Numbered from the stretch's first letter, positions 48,007 through 57,116 are shown. The stretch: DNA of 58,707 nt from Motilibacter aurantiacus (GCF_011250645.1 NZ_JAANNO010000005.1:292382-351088), one strand, 5' to 3'. Numbers and translations are program-made. The notes: a model not told the origin generated them from the sequence alone.

Positions 48007-49050
48007 CTAGTCGCCGACGGCGCGCCGGTGCTCGAGGATCGCGTCCAGCTCGTCGTCGGCCGCCGCGGCCGGGACCGGGGGGGCCGCCGGGGCGGCAGGG
48101 GCCGCGGGAGCGGGCGTCGCGGGAGCGGCGTCGGAGCGCCGGGCCTCGTTCCAGAACGCGGCGACGTCGCGGGTGCGGCCGCGCGTGGGCGCCGGCGGCT
48201 TGGTGACGTACGTCGGCAGCGGCACCGAGCGCGGGTCCCAACCGTCGTCGAGCAGCTCGTCGAGGCCGGCCTCCTCGGGCTCGGAGCCTTCGGCGGCGTC
48301 CTCGACCGCCGCGTCGTCCGACCGCGAGCCCGAGCGCCGGGCGGCGAGCAGCCCGGAGACGGAGCTGAGCCGGCGCGCCCGGGCCGCGGTACGCCGGTCG
48401 ACCGCCTGCCGCGAGCGCTGCATCTGCGCGCGGGCGCGGGCCTGCAGGCGCAGGTGCACGACGTAGGCGACGAGCAGCAGCCCGAGCAGCAGCGGCACCG
48501 CGCCGGGCAGCCAGCCCGGCAGCAGGAGGAGCAGGCTCAGCAGGAACGCGACCGCCAGGCCGAGCAGGTTGCGCCGGCGGCGGACGGCCAGGCTGGGGCG
48601 CCGGGCGGGGCCGGCCTGGCCCCGGCGCACGGGAGGACGGCCGCTGGCCGGGCGCGGGCTGGGCCGCGTGCCGGGCCGGACGGCGGGCCGCACCGGCTGC
48701 CGGGCCTCGGCCGGGGCGGCCGGCCGGGCGGCCGACGGCGCCGGGGCGGGCATCGGCGGGCGGGGGCGCTCAGCGAGCCGCGGCCGGCGCGCCGCGAGCG
48801 TGTCCCACGAGAACCGGCGCGGGCCGGGGGCACCGCTCACATGAACCTCCGCGACCTGCTCACGGGCGGGCAGCACCACGTAGCGGTGCCCGGGCGACTG
48901 GGACGGGCCACGCCGCGACAGCACGCGCATGGCGGAGGAGAACCGCTCGACCGACCGGGACTCGTTGCGCTCGTCGTGCCGGCGCAGCCACATGGGAACG
49001 AGCACGACCACCCAGGCCGCGACGATGGTCCCGAAGATCAGCCCGGTCAC
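48007..49050 (-). CDS. sepX: Divisome membrane protein SepX/GlpR
   Basis: A 347-residue protein. The N-terminal helix (GLIFGTIVAAWVVVLVPMWL) is followed by RRHDERNESRSVERFSSAM, a close match to actinobacterial SepX (also GlpR), which sits at division septa and binds the gephyrin-like Glp. A Pro/Ala/Arg-rich segment (~85-165), two central helices (~165-200) and a long charged disordered tail follow. GTG 49050 is preferred; the frame is open to 49077. TAGCGT at 49064-49059 (minus strand) is eight bases before it, suggesting a leaderless message. It is in a conserved block with rimJ-like, mogA, moaC, glp and galU. Confidence 0.82.
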   Translation of the reverse strand: MTGLIFGTIVAAWVVVLVPMWLRRHDERNESRSVERFSSAMRVLSRRGPSQSPGHRYVVLPAREQVAEVHVSGAPGPRRFSWDTLAARRPRLAERPRPPMPAPAPSAARPAAPAEARQPVRPAVRPGTRPSPRPASGRPPVRRGQAGPARRPSLAVRRRRNLLGLAVAFLLSLLLLLPGWLPGAVPLLLGLLLVAYVVHLRLQARARAQMQRSRQAVDRRTAARARRLSSVSGLLAARRSGSRSDDAAVEDAAEGSEPEEAGLDELLDDGWDPRSVPLPTYVTKPPAPTRGRTRDVAAFWNEARRSDAAPATPAPAAPAAPAAPPVPAAAADDELDAILEHRRAVGD

Positions 49051-49123
49051 GGAGGTAAACGCTAGGTGGAGGCGCACGCCGGACGAGGGATGCGCAACGG
49101 CGTGTCGTATGTGACGGTTGAGA

Positions 49124-49723
49124 TTAGTGGGACGAGCGCGCCCGCCACCGCGCCAGCACGCCCTCCGGCACCTCCTCGGCGGTCAGCGCGAAGCTGCGGT
49201 GGTCACGCCAGTCGCCGTCGATGTGCAGCAGCCGCTCCCGCAGGCCCTCGTCGCGGAAGCCGAGCTTCTCCACGACCCGCAGGCTGGCCGCGTTCTCCGG
49301 GCGGATGTTCACCTCGATGCGGTGCAGCCCGACCGGGCCGAAGCAGTGGTCGGTGACGAGCGCGACCGCGGTCGGGATCACGCCACGGCCGGCGACGGCG
49401 GCGTCCACCCAGTAGCCGATGTGCGCCGAGCACAACGACCCACGGGTGATGCCACCGACCGTGACCTGGCCGACGAGCCGGCCTTCGTAGGTCACGACGA
49501 ACGGGAGCGCGCGGCCGGCACGCGCCTCCTTGCGCAGGAAGCGGACGGTGGCCTGGAACGACACCGGCGGCCGGGTCGGGTCCGGCGGCGTCGCCTCCCA
49601 CGGCGTCAGCCAGTCGACGTTGCGCCGGCGGACCTCCCGCCACGTCGTCGCGTCGCGCAGCCGCAGGGGGCGTACCCCCACCGGCCCGGCGGCGAGCTCG
49701 GCCGGCCAGCCCCGGGCGCTCAC
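49124..49723 (-). CDS. GNAT-family N-acetyltransferase (RimJ-like)
   Basis: A 199-residue acetyl-CoA-dependent acetyltransferase of the RimJ/RimL branch. VGVRPLRLRDATTWREVRR (~15) starts the fold, HIGYWVDAAVAGRGVIPTAV (~102) is the acetyl-CoA site with the Gly-Arg-Gly turn, and GLHRIEVNIRPENAASLRVV with KLGFRDEGLRE are the RimJ signatures. GTG 49723 overlaps the mogA stop (GTGA). The target is unknown; the position beside sepX is conserved. Confidence 0.88.
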   Translation of the reverse strand: MSARGWPAELAAGPVGVRPLRLRDATTWREVRRRNVDWLTPWEATPPDPTRPPVSFQATVRFLRKEARAGRALPFVVTYEGRLVGQVTVGGITRGSLCSAHIGYWVDAAVAGRGVIPTAVALVTDHCFGPVGLHRIEVNIRPENAASLRVVEKLGFRDEGLRERLLHIDGDWRDHRSFALTAEEVPEGVLARWRARSSH

Positions 49724-50214
49724 ACCCCGCCGCCCGCCCGGTGGTCGACGCCCGCGAGCTGGTCCAGCGCGTGCGGCACGACCGACCCGAGCACCGGCAG
49801 CGCGTCCCTGCACGCGCCCGGCGACCCCGCGACGTTGACGACCAGCGTCGCCCCGGCCACGCCGGCGACCCCGCGCGAGAGCATCGCGGTCGGTACGCCC
49901 TTCGCCACCCCGGCAGCGCGCAGCGCCTCGGCGAGCCCGGGCACCTCGCGCTCGATCACGGCCCGGGTCGCCTCGGGGGTGCCGTCGGTCGGCGAGATCC
50001 CGGTGCCGCCGGTCGTCACGACCAGCGAGTACGCCGCGTCGACGGCCGCCCGCAGCGCCTGCTCGACCTGCGGGCCGTCCGGCACGACGTCCGGGCCGTC
50101 GACCGCCAGCCCGAGCGCAGCCAGCCCCTCGACGAGCAGCGGGCCGGTGCGGTCCTCGTAGACGCCGGCGGCGGCCCGGCTGGAGATGCTCAGGACGAGC
50201 GCGCGCGGGCTCAC
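49720..50214 (-). CDS. mogA: Molybdopterin adenylyltransferase-type protein (MogA/MoaB)
   Basis: A 164-residue MoCF-fold protein. LVVTTGGTGISPTDGTPEAT (~64-83) is the molybdopterin-binding TTGGTG motif, and LVVNVAGSPGACRDAL (~122) the second conserved loop. It would adenylylate molybdopterin before Mo insertion by MoeA. GTG 50214 overlaps the moaC stop (GTGA) and its own stop overlaps the next gene, so this is a tightly coupled operon. Confidence 0.9.
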   Translation of the reverse strand: MSPRALVLSISSRAAAGVYEDRTGPLLVEGLAALGLAVDGPDVVPDGPQVEQALRAAVDAAYSLVVTTGGTGISPTDGTPEATRAVIEREVPGLAEALRAAGVAKGVPTAMLSRGVAGVAGATLVVNVAGSPGACRDALPVLGSVVPHALDQLAGVDHRAGGGV

Positions 50215-50705
50215 GCGCCGGCCCCCGCGTCCCGCGTCCAGGTGCCGGACTTCCCGCCGGACTTGGACTCCATCCGCACGTCGGTGATGACCGCGCCGCG
50301 GTCGACGGCCTTGACCATGTCGACCAGCGTCAGCCCGGCGACCGCGACGGCCGTGAGCGCCTCCATCTCGACCCCCGTCCGGTCCGCGGTGCGGGCCGTC
50401 GCGCGGATCGAGACGCCGGCGTCGACGACCTCGAGGTCCAGCTCGACGCCGTGCAGCGCCACCGGGTGGCAGAGCGGGACGAGGTCCGGGGTGCGCTTGG
50501 CCCCCGCGATGCCGGCGATGCGGGCGACGGCGAGGGCGTCGCCCTTGGGCACCCCCTCGCCGCGCAGCAGGGCGACGACCTCGGGCGTGGTGCGCAGCAG
50601 GCCGGACGCGACGGCGACGCGGGCCGTCACCGGCTTGGCCGAGACGTCGACCATCCGCGCCGCGCCGCGCTCGTCGACGTGGGTCAGCCGGGCAGCGTCG
50701 CTCAC
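50211..50705 (-). CDS. moaC: Cyclic pyranopterin monophosphate synthase
   Basis: A 164-residue enzyme for the first steps of molybdenum-cofactor synthesis. LTHVDERGAARMVDVSAKP (~7) is the start motif; LVPLCHPVALHGVELDLEV (~75) holds the conserved His/Cys stretch; EMEALTAVAVAGLTLVDMVK (~113) and ESKSGGKSG (~147) complete the active site. GTG 50705 overlaps the moeA stop (GTGA). Confidence 0.94.
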   Translation of the reverse strand: MSDAARLTHVDERGAARMVDVSAKPVTARVAVASGLLRTTPEVVALLRGEGVPKGDALAVARIAGIAGAKRTPDLVPLCHPVALHGVELDLEVVDAGVSIRATARTADRTGVEMEALTAVAVAGLTLVDMVKAVDRGAVITDVRMESKSGGKSGTWTRDAGAGA

Positions 50706-51976
50706 CGGTCCCCTCCGTCGAGCACTTCGTCCGCGGCGTCGTCCGGCGCGTCGCCCGCGGGCGAGCCCCCGAAGGGCAGGACGCTCACCATGCCTCCCTC
50801 GGGAACCGACGTCACATCCTCGGGCAGGACGATGAGCGCGTCCGAGCGCGCCAGGCTGGCGACCAGGTGCGAGCCGGGGCCGCCCACGGGCTCGACCTCG
50901 ATCGTCCCGTCCCGGGTGCGCAGCCGCCCGCGCAGGAACTGCCGGACGCCCTCGCGCGAGGTCAGCGCGGTGGTGGACACCGCCGGCACGAGGGGCCGGG
51001 CGGCCGGCTCCATCCCGAGCATGCGGCGGATCGCCGGCCGGACGAAGACCTCGAAGGAGACGTACGCGCTGACCGGGTTGCCCGGGAGGGTGAAGATCGG
51101 CGTCCCGTCCGGGCCGACGGTGCCGAAGCCCTGCGGCTTGCCCGGCTGCATCGCGACCGGCCCGAACGCCACCGTCCCGAGCCGGCCCAGCACCTCCTTG
51201 ACCACGTCGTACGCGCCCGCGCTGACGCCGCCGGTGGTGATGACGAGGTCGGCCCGGACCAGCTGGTCCTCGATCGCGTCGAGCAGCGTGGTGGGGTCGT
51301 CGGGGACGATCCCGACGCGGTAGACGATGGCGCCGGCCTCGCGCGCCGCGGCGGTGAGCCCGGGGCCGTTCGCGTCGCTGACCTGGCCGTGGCCGGGCGG
51401 CGTCCCGGGCTCGACCAGCTCGGTGCCGGTGGAGATGACGACGACGCGCGGTCGGGGCCGCACCGAGACGCGCGAGCGCCCGACCGCCGCGAGCAGCATG
51501 ATGTGCGGCGGCCCGAGCCGGGTCCCGGCGGTGGCGACGACCTCGCCCGCCGACACGTCGTCGCCCTGCCGCCGGATGTGCTGGCCGGCGGACGGCGGGC
51601 GGCTGATGCGCACGGTCGCGACCCCGCGGTCGGTCCACTCGACGGGGACGACCGCGTCGGCGCCGGCGGGCACGGGCGCGCCGGTCATGATGCGCACGCA
51701 CTGGCCGGGCGCCACCCGGTAGGCCTGCGCGGAGCCGGCGGGGACGTCCCCCACGACCGGCAGCTCGACCGGTGATTCCTCGGAGGCCGCGAGGACGTCC
51801 TCCCGCCGGACCGCGTAGCCGTCCATGGCGCTGTTGTCCCAGGCCGGCAGGTCCGTCGCCGACGTGACGTCCTCGGCGAGGATGCACCCGTCCGCCTCGA
51901 GCAGCTGCAGCTCCAGCGGCGGCAGCGGCTGGACGCGGGCGAGGACGTCCGCGAGGTGCTCGTCGACGGTCTTCAC
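50702..51976 (-). CDS. glp: Molybdopterin molybdotransferase MoeA / gephyrin-like Glp
   Basis: A 424-residue protein with MoeA domains: MKTVDEHLADVLARVQPLPP at the start, DLPAWDNSAMDGYAVR (~42) and VRIMTGAPVPAGADAVVPVE (~95), then the MoCF domain VISTGTELVEPG (~176) and VITTGGVSAGAYDVVKEVLG (~247), LPGNPVSAYVSFEVFVRP (~296) and a C-terminal beta domain. In actinobacteria the copy next to sepX/glpR is the gephyrin-like Glp that binds FtsZ and GlpR, so a division role is possible as well as Mo insertion. The start is GTG 51976, 11 bases after galU. Confidence 0.9.
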   Translation of the reverse strand: MKTVDEHLADVLARVQPLPPLELQLLEADGCILAEDVTSATDLPAWDNSAMDGYAVRREDVLAASEESPVELPVVGDVPAGSAQAYRVAPGQCVRIMTGAPVPAGADAVVPVEWTDRGVATVRISRPPSAGQHIRRQGDDVSAGEVVATAGTRLGPPHIMLLAAVGRSRVSVRPRPRVVVISTGTELVEPGTPPGHGQVSDANGPGLTAAAREAGAIVYRVGIVPDDPTTLLDAIEDQLVRADLVITTGGVSAGAYDVVKEVLGRLGTVAFGPVAMQPGKPQGFGTVGPDGTPIFTLPGNPVSAYVSFEVFVRPAIRRMLGMEPAARPLVPAVSTTALTSREGVRQFLRGRLRTRDGTIEVEPVGGPGSHLVASLARSDALIVLPEDVTSVPEGGMVSVLPFGGSPAGDAPDDAADEVLDGGDR

Positions 51977-51987
51977 GCCGGTCAGGC

Positions 51988-52884
51988 TCAGTGCCCCTGC
52001 TCCGCGACGAACTCGCCGAGCCAGGCACGCAGGGCCGGGCCGAGGTCGTCGCGCTCGGCGGCGAGCCGGACGACGGCCTTGATGTAGTCGAGCCGGTCGC
52101 CGGTGTCGTAGCGGCGGCCGCTGAAGATCACGCCGCTCACGCCGCCGCCCTGCTGGGGCGGCATCGTGGCGAGCGTGCGCAGCGCGTCGGTCAGCTGGAT
52201 CTCGCCGCCGCGGCCGGGGGCGGTGTGGCGCAGGACCTCGAACACGGCGGGGTGCAGGACGTAGCGCCCGAGGATGGCCAGGTTGCTCGGGGCCTCGTCG
52301 ACCGGGGGCTTCTCGACGAGGTCGCCCACGGCGACGACGTCCTCCTCCTCGGTCTTCTCGGCCGCGACGCAGCCGTAGAGCGAGATGGTCTCGGCCGGGA
52401 CCTCCATGAGGGCGATGACGCTGCCGCCCCGGGCCGCCTGCACCTCGAGCATGCGCTCGAGCAGGTGGTCGCGCTCGTCGATGAGGTCGTCGCCGAGCAG
52501 CACGGCGAAGGGCTCGTTGCCCACGTGCTCGGCGGCGCAGAGGACGGCGTGGCCGAGCCCGCGCGGGTCGCCCTGGCGCACGTAGTGGACGGTCGCCATG
52601 TCGGTCGAGGCGCGCACGGCGTCGAGCTTGGCCGTGTCGCCCTTGGCCTCGAGCGCCAGCTCGAGCTCGACGTTGCGGTCGAAGTGGTCCTCGAGCGGGC
52701 GCTTGTTGCGCCCGGTCACCATGAGCACGTCGTCGAGCCCGGCGCGCACGGCCTCCTCGACGACGTACTGGATCGCCGGCTTGTCGACGACGGGGAGCAT
52801 CTCCTTGGGCGTGGCCTTCGTGGCCGGCAGGAAGCGGGTGCCCAGCCCCGCCGCGGGCACCACGGCCTTGGTCACGCGAGTCAT
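51988..52884 (-). CDS. galU: UTP-glucose-1-phosphate uridylyltransferase
   Basis: A 298-residue nucleotidyltransferase making UDP-glucose, the source of UDP-Glc, UDP-GlcA and UDP-Xyl for EPS. VVPAAGLGTRFLPATKATPK (~8) is the UTP-binding loop, EMLPVVDKPAIQYVVEEA (~28) follows, VLLGDDLID (~130) the Mg site, and YDTGDRLDYIKAVV (~257) the C-terminal motif. ATG 52884 lies seven bases after a TAGGGT -10 box, so it is probably leaderless. It starts the galU-glp-moaC-mogA-rimJ run. Confidence 0.95.
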   Translation of the reverse strand: MTRVTKAVVPAAGLGTRFLPATKATPKEMLPVVDKPAIQYVVEEAVRAGLDDVLMVTGRNKRPLEDHFDRNVELELALEAKGDTAKLDAVRASTDMATVHYVRQGDPRGLGHAVLCAAEHVGNEPFAVLLGDDLIDERDHLLERMLEVQAARGGSVIALMEVPAETISLYGCVAAEKTEEEDVVAVGDLVEKPPVDEAPSNLAILGRYVLHPAVFEVLRHTAPGRGGEIQLTDALRTLATMPPQQGGGVSGVIFSGRRYDTGDRLDYIKAVVRLAAERDDLGPALRAWLGEFVAEQGH

Positions 52885-52891
52885 GCCCGGA

Positions 52892-52897
52892 ACCCTA
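52892..52897 (-). promoter_or_regulatory. -10 box TAGGGT of galU, overlapping the diguanylate cyclase stop codon
   Basis: TAGGGT on the minus strand shares its TAG with the stop of the upstream gene (52897-52895) and ends seven bases before ATG 52884, predicting a leaderless galU message. Confidence 0.5.
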
Positions 52898-54880
52898 ACG
52901 CCCGGCCACGTCGGCCGGCCCGTCCGCCTGCCGGCCGACCGCGGGGCCGACGGCGACCCGCCACCGGTCGCGCCCGGCCCGCTTCGCCTCGTAGAGCGCG
53001 GCATCGGCGGCCCGGGTCAGCGTGGCGGGGGTGGAGCCGTGGACGGGGAACTCGGCGATGCCGATCGAGACCGTCACGGGGATCGACGGCTCGCCCTTGG
53101 CCCCGGCGACCGGGGTGCGCGACACCGCGACCCGGATGCGCTCGGCGAGCATCGTCGCCCCCTCGATCGTCGTCTCCGGCAGGACGAGCACGAACTCCTC
53201 CCCGCCGTAGCGGGCGAGGATGTCGACCTCGCGGACCAGCTCCCCGACGCGCTCGGCGAACTCGCGCAGCACGGCGTCGCCCCGCTGATGGCCGTAGGTG
53301 TCGTTGACGTGCTTGAAGTGGTCGAGGTCGAGCATCAGCACGGCGAGCGGCCGGTCGAAGCGGGTGGCGCGCTCGATCTCGCGGGCAAGGCTCATCGACA
53401 GGTAGCGGAAGTTCCACAGCCCGGTGAGCGGGTCGGTGATGCTCAGCCGCTTGGCCTCGCGGTGGCGCAGCACGTTGTCCAGCGCGATCCCGGCCGACCT
53501 CGTCAGCGGGAGCAGCTGCTCGGCGTCGTCCGCGCCGAAGGGCCGGCCCTCCGTGCGGTCGAACATCGCGAGCACGCCGGCCGAGCGCTCGCCGCGCAGC
53601 GGGACGGCGAGCAGCTCGGCCCCGACCGGCTCCCCCGGCCCCGCGACAGCCTCTCCGGTACGCCCCGAGCCGGGCGCCGCCGTCAGCCGTCCGTGCAGGG
53701 CCTGACCGTCCCGGGCGACCGCCGCGAGCGCGCCCGCACCGGCGGCCAGCCGGCTCGGCAGGGCGAACGCCTCGCCCGGCCGGTCCGCCGCCTCCCCGCG
53801 CGTGGTGATCAGCGAGTACGGCCCGCCGGAGTCCGAGACGTAGATGCCGCCCCGCCGGGCGCCGGTCACGGCCATGGCCGACTCGAGGACGACGCCGGCC
53901 AGCGCCTCCAGGTCGTGGGTGGAGCCGAGCGCCTCGCCGAGCCGGCCGTGGTACTCGCGCATCTCGGCGGTCATGCGGTTCAGCGAGCGGCCGAGCCGCC
54001 CGACCTCGTCGTCGCTCTGCTCGGGCAGCCGCGCCCCGAGATCGCCGGAGGCCACCCGCTCGGACGCGTCGGCCAGGTCCAGCAGCGGGCGGAGCAGCCG
54101 GCGGGCGAGCAGCCAGCCGAGCGGCAGGGCGAGCGCGCAGCCGACGGCGACGCCGAGCGCCGCCGCCAGGGTGAGCGGCACGCGGGAGCGGGCCTCCTCC
54201 GCGGCGACCACGCGCAGGCCGGCTCCCTCGGCCAGCCCGACGGCGACGACGAGGCGGTCGTCCGCGCGGGTGGCCCGGCCCGGCTCGTCGGCCGCGCGGG
54301 CCAGCTCGGCGGCCGCGTCGGCGGGCAGGGTGGCGACGACCGGCCGGTCCCCGTCGGCGAGAACGACGTCGCTGCGCAGCCCCAGCCCGCGCACGGCGGC
54401 GCGCAGGGCGTCGGCGTCGAGGACCCGCACCGCGGTGGCCGAGACGATGCCGGGCGAGCCGGCGGCGCCGGCAGACCGCACCGGGGTGACCGCCGCGACG
54501 ACCGGGAACCCGGCTCCCTCGGAGCAGGGGCGCAGGCCGGCGACGGTCAGTCCGGGCGGCAGCTGCCCGCGCCCGTCGACGTCGCCGTCGGCGTACGTCA
54601 CGGCCGCGTAGTCGAGGGCGGACGCGTCGCGCGCGTTGTCGAGCGCGCCACCAACGTCGCCGACCGCCGCCTCGGCGGCCAGCGCCCGGCTGGCCGGCCC
54701 GAGCTCCCGGCAGGTGGCCGCGAGCTGCGCGGCGACCCCGCGGGCGGCGGCGTTGAGCTCGGCGACCGTGCGGGAGTCGTCGGCACGGCCGACGAGGAGC
54801 ACGAAGGCGGCGCTCCCGACCAGGACGGGGAGGACGACGAGCGCGCCGACGACGAGCCAGAGGCGGCGGCTCAGACCCAC
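52895..54880 (-). CDS. Membrane diguanylate cyclase with HAMP, GAF and GGDEF domains
   Basis: A 661-residue signalling protein making c-di-GMP from GTP. A helix at ~8-30, an extracytoplasmic sensor (~31-235), a second helix (~240-262), a HAMP linker (LLARRLLRPLLDLADASERV), a GAF domain (~320-470) and a C-terminal GGDEF domain are visible. The active site is ARYGGEEFVLVLPE (~573, GGEEF) with substrate stretch ITDPLTGLWNFRYL. An allosteric inhibitory R-x2-D (REVD) lies five residues before it. The enzyme should therefore be active and feedback-regulated. GTG 54880 is preceded by AAGGATGGG. It is directly upstream of galU, so c-di-GMP control of EPS is possible. Confidence 0.9.
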   Translation of the reverse strand: MGLSRRLWLVVGALVVLPVLVGSAAFVLLVGRADDSRTVAELNAAARGVAAQLAATCRELGPASRALAAEAAVGDVGGALDNARDASALDYAAVTYADGDVDGRGQLPPGLTVAGLRPCSEGAGFPVVAAVTPVRSAGAAGSPGIVSATAVRVLDADALRAAVRGLGLRSDVVLADGDRPVVATLPADAAAELARAADEPGRATRADDRLVVAVGLAEGAGLRVVAAEEARSRVPLTLAAALGVAVGCALALPLGWLLARRLLRPLLDLADASERVASGDLGARLPEQSDDEVGRLGRSLNRMTAEMREYHGRLGEALGSTHDLEALAGVVLESAMAVTGARRGGIYVSDSGGPYSLITTRGEAADRPGEAFALPSRLAAGAGALAAVARDGQALHGRLTAAPGSGRTGEAVAGPGEPVGAELLAVPLRGERSAGVLAMFDRTEGRPFGADDAEQLLPLTRSAGIALDNVLRHREAKRLSITDPLTGLWNFRYLSMSLAREIERATRFDRPLAVLMLDLDHFKHVNDTYGHQRGDAVLREFAERVGELVREVDILARYGGEEFVLVLPETTIEGATMLAERIRVAVSRTPVAGAKGEPSIPVTVSIGIAEFPVHGSTPATLTRAADAALYEAKRAGRDRWRVAVGPAVGRQADGPADVAGR

Positions 54881-54919
54881 ACGCCCATCCTTTCGCAGCT
54901 CCGCCGTGAGACCCCCACC

Positions 54920-54925
54920 TACCCT
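54920..54925 (+). promoter_or_regulatory. -10 box TACCCT before the cyclo-ligase gene
   Basis: TACCCT (TANNNT) ends eight bases before ATG 54934 in a 53-base divergent space, again giving a nearly leaderless message. Confidence 0.4.
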
Positions 54926-54933
54926 GGGCGATC

Positions 54934-55560
54934 ATGATCTCACCGGGTGAGCCGAGCGCGAGTCGAACGGCGGCCGGCGACGCCAAGGCCGTGCTGCGGG
55001 CGCGGCTGCTCGCCCGGCGCCGTGCGCGCCCGGCCGCCCAGCGGGCCGCGGGCTCGGAGGCGGTCTCGGCCGCGCTCCTCCGGCTGCCGGAGGCCGGGCG
55101 CGTGGCCTGCGTGGCGGCGTACGCCGCGGTCGGGAGCGAGCCCTCGGTCGACGCCGCGCTGGACGCGCTCGCTGCGCGCGGCGTACGCGTCCTCCTCCCG
55201 GTCCTGCAGAAGGGGCTGGACGTCGAGTGGGCCGAGCGGCCGGCGGCCGGGGCCGGGCTGGTCGCGTCCGCGGTGCGCCCGCGGCTGCGCGAGCCGGCCG
55301 GCCCCTCGCTGGGCACCGCGGCCGTGGCCGAGGCGGGGCTGGTGGTCGCCCCGGCGCTTGCCGTCGGGCGCGACGGGACGCGGCTCGGGCGGGGCGGGGG
55401 GTCGTACGACCGGGCCCTGCGGCGGGTCGCGCCGGGCGCGCTGGTCGTGGCGGTCGTGTGGGCGGACGAGCTGCTCGACACGGTGCCGACCGAGCCGCAC
55501 GACGCGTCGGTCGGCGCGGTCGCCACACCGGACGGGGTGCTGCGGCTGCCGGCGACGTGA
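54934..55560 (+). CDS. 5-formyltetrahydrofolate cyclo-ligase
   Basis: A 208-residue cytosolic enzyme converting 5-formyl-THF with ATP to 5,10-methenyl-THF. Basic start AVLRARLLARRRARPAAQRA (~19), VACVAAYAAVGSEPSVDAAL (~57), and the ATP-binding GRDGTRLGRGGGSYDRAL (~143-160) with the family's G-x-R-L-G-x-G-x-G-x-Y-D pattern. ATG 54934 starts the frame. The gene next to galU is common in actinobacteria. Confidence 0.92.
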   Translation: MISPGEPSASRTAAGDAKAVLRARLLARRRARPAAQRAAGSEAVSAALLRLPEAGRVACVAAYAAVGSEPSVDAALDALAARGVRVLLPVLQKGLDVEWAERPAAGAGLVASAVRPRLREPAGPSLGTAAVAEAGLVVAPALAVGRDGTRLGRGGGSYDRALRRVAPGALVVAVVWADELLDTVPTEPHDASVGAVATPDGVLRLPAT

Positions 55561-55618
55561 CCCACCGCGACCGCGCCGCCCCCTAGGGTTCCGGCAAACA
55601 CCAGCTGCCGGAGGTGAC

Positions 55619-57106
55619 GTGAGCGAGGACGAGTTCAACGTCGCCATGCTCGTGGGCGCGGTGGTCCTCCTGCTCGCGGTGGCGACCCTGCGGCTGTCGG
55701 TCCGCACGGGGCTGCCCTCGCTCCTGCTCTACGTCGCGCTCGGGATGCTGCTCGGCGAGGACGCGCTGGGCATCGAGTTCAACGACCCGCAGCTGACCCA
55801 GCTGCTGGGCTACGCCGCGCTCGTGATCATCCTGGCCGAGGGCGGCCTGACCACCTCGTGGAACTCCGTGCGCGGCTCGGTCCCGGTCGCTGCGGTGCTG
55901 TCGACCGTCGGGGTCGGGGTCTCGCTGGCGGTCACGGCGGTGTTCGCGGCCCCGCTGCTCGGGCTGGACGCCCGCAACGCGCTGCTGCTCGGCGCGATCC
56001 TCGCCTCGACCGACGCGGCCGCGGTGTTCAGCGTGCTGCGCCGGGTCCCCTTGCCGAAGTCGCTGTCGGGCGCGCTGGAGGCCGAGTCCGGCTTCAACGA
56101 CGCGCCCGTCGTCATCGTCGTCGTCGCGCTCGCCGAGCACGGGCTGGGCGCGTCGGACCTGTGGGAGCTGCCGGCGCTGCTGGTCTACGAGCTCGCGGCG
56201 GGCGCGGTGATCGGGGCCGGCGCGGCCGTGCTGGGGACGTTCGTGCTGCGCCGCGCGGCGCTGCCCTCGGCGGGCGTGTTCCCGCTCGCCGTGGTGGCCC
56301 TCACCGTCGCGTCGTACGGTGCGGCGACGGTGCTGCACGCCAGCGGGTTCCTCGCGGTGTACGTCGCGGGCCTGGTCCTCGGCAACGCCGGGCTCCCGCA
56401 CCGTCCCGCGACCAGGGGCTTCGCCGAGGGGCTCGCCTGGCTGGCGCAGATCGGGCTGTTCGTCATGCTCGGCCTGCAGGTCGACCCCTCGGACCTGCCG
56501 TCGGTGCTGCTGCCCGGGCTCGCGCTCTCGGTCGTCCTGCTGCTCGTCGCCCGCCCGCTGTCGGTGATCGCGAGCGTGGCGCCGTTCCGCCTGCCGTGGC
56601 AGCACGCGGCCTTCCTGTCCTGGGCGGGGCTGCGTGGGGCGGTGCCGATCGTGCTGGCGACGGTGCCGGCGGTGCACCACCTGCCGAACGCCTCCCGCGT
56701 CTACGACGTCGTCCTCGTCATCGTCGTCGTGCTGACCCTGGTGCAGGGGCCGACCCTGCCCTGGGTCGCCCGCAAGCTGCGGCTCGCCGACCCGCTGGAG
56801 GCCCGCGAGGTCTACCTGGAGGCCAGCCCGCTCGGCCGGCTGGGCGCGGACCTGCTCGAGGTGCACGTGCCCGTCGGCTCGCGGCTGCAGGGCGTCGAGC
56901 TGTGGGAGCTGCGGCTCCCGCGCGACGCCGCCGTGGCGCTGATCGTGCGCGAGGGGCGGGCGGCCGTGCCCACCCGCGACACGACCCTGCGGGCCGGGGA
57001 CGAGCTGCTCCTCGTGGTCACGCCGGAGGCGCGCGAGACGACCGAGCGCCGGCTCAAGGCGGTGTCGCGCGGGGGCCGGCTCGCGCGCTGGGGCGGGCCG
57101 CGTTGA
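55619..57106 (+). CDS. CPA1-type potassium (or sodium)/proton antiporter with TrkA-C domain
   Basis: A 495-residue membrane protein. About 12 helices span ~1-395, with the ion-site stretch ILASTDAAAVFSVLRRVPLP (~121) and ESGFNDAPVVIVVVALAEHG (~155). WAGLRGAVPIVLATVPAVHH (~335) is the conserved late helix. A cytosolic RCK-C/TrkA-C domain (~415-485: VHVPVGSRLQGVELWELRLP, ALIVREGRAAVPT, LRAGDELLLVV) would sense nucleotides, as in NhaP2/CvrA-like transporters. GTG 55619 has GGAGG four bases before it; a TAGGGT box lies at 55584-55589. Confidence 0.9.
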   Translation: MSEDEFNVAMLVGAVVLLLAVATLRLSVRTGLPSLLLYVALGMLLGEDALGIEFNDPQLTQLLGYAALVIILAEGGLTTSWNSVRGSVPVAAVLSTVGVGVSLAVTAVFAAPLLGLDARNALLLGAILASTDAAAVFSVLRRVPLPKSLSGALEAESGFNDAPVVIVVVALAEHGLGASDLWELPALLVYELAAGAVIGAGAAVLGTFVLRRAALPSAGVFPLAVVALTVASYGAATVLHASGFLAVYVAGLVLGNAGLPHRPATRGFAEGLAWLAQIGLFVMLGLQVDPSDLPSVLLPGLALSVVLLLVARPLSVIASVAPFRLPWQHAAFLSWAGLRGAVPIVLATVPAVHHLPNASRVYDVVLVIVVVLTLVQGPTLPWVARKLRLADPLEAREVYLEASPLGRLGADLLEVHVPVGSRLQGVELWELRLPRDAAVALIVREGRAAVPTRDTTLRAGDELLLVVTPEARETTERRLKAVSRGGRLARWGGPR

Positions 57107-57116
57107 GATAGGGCGC

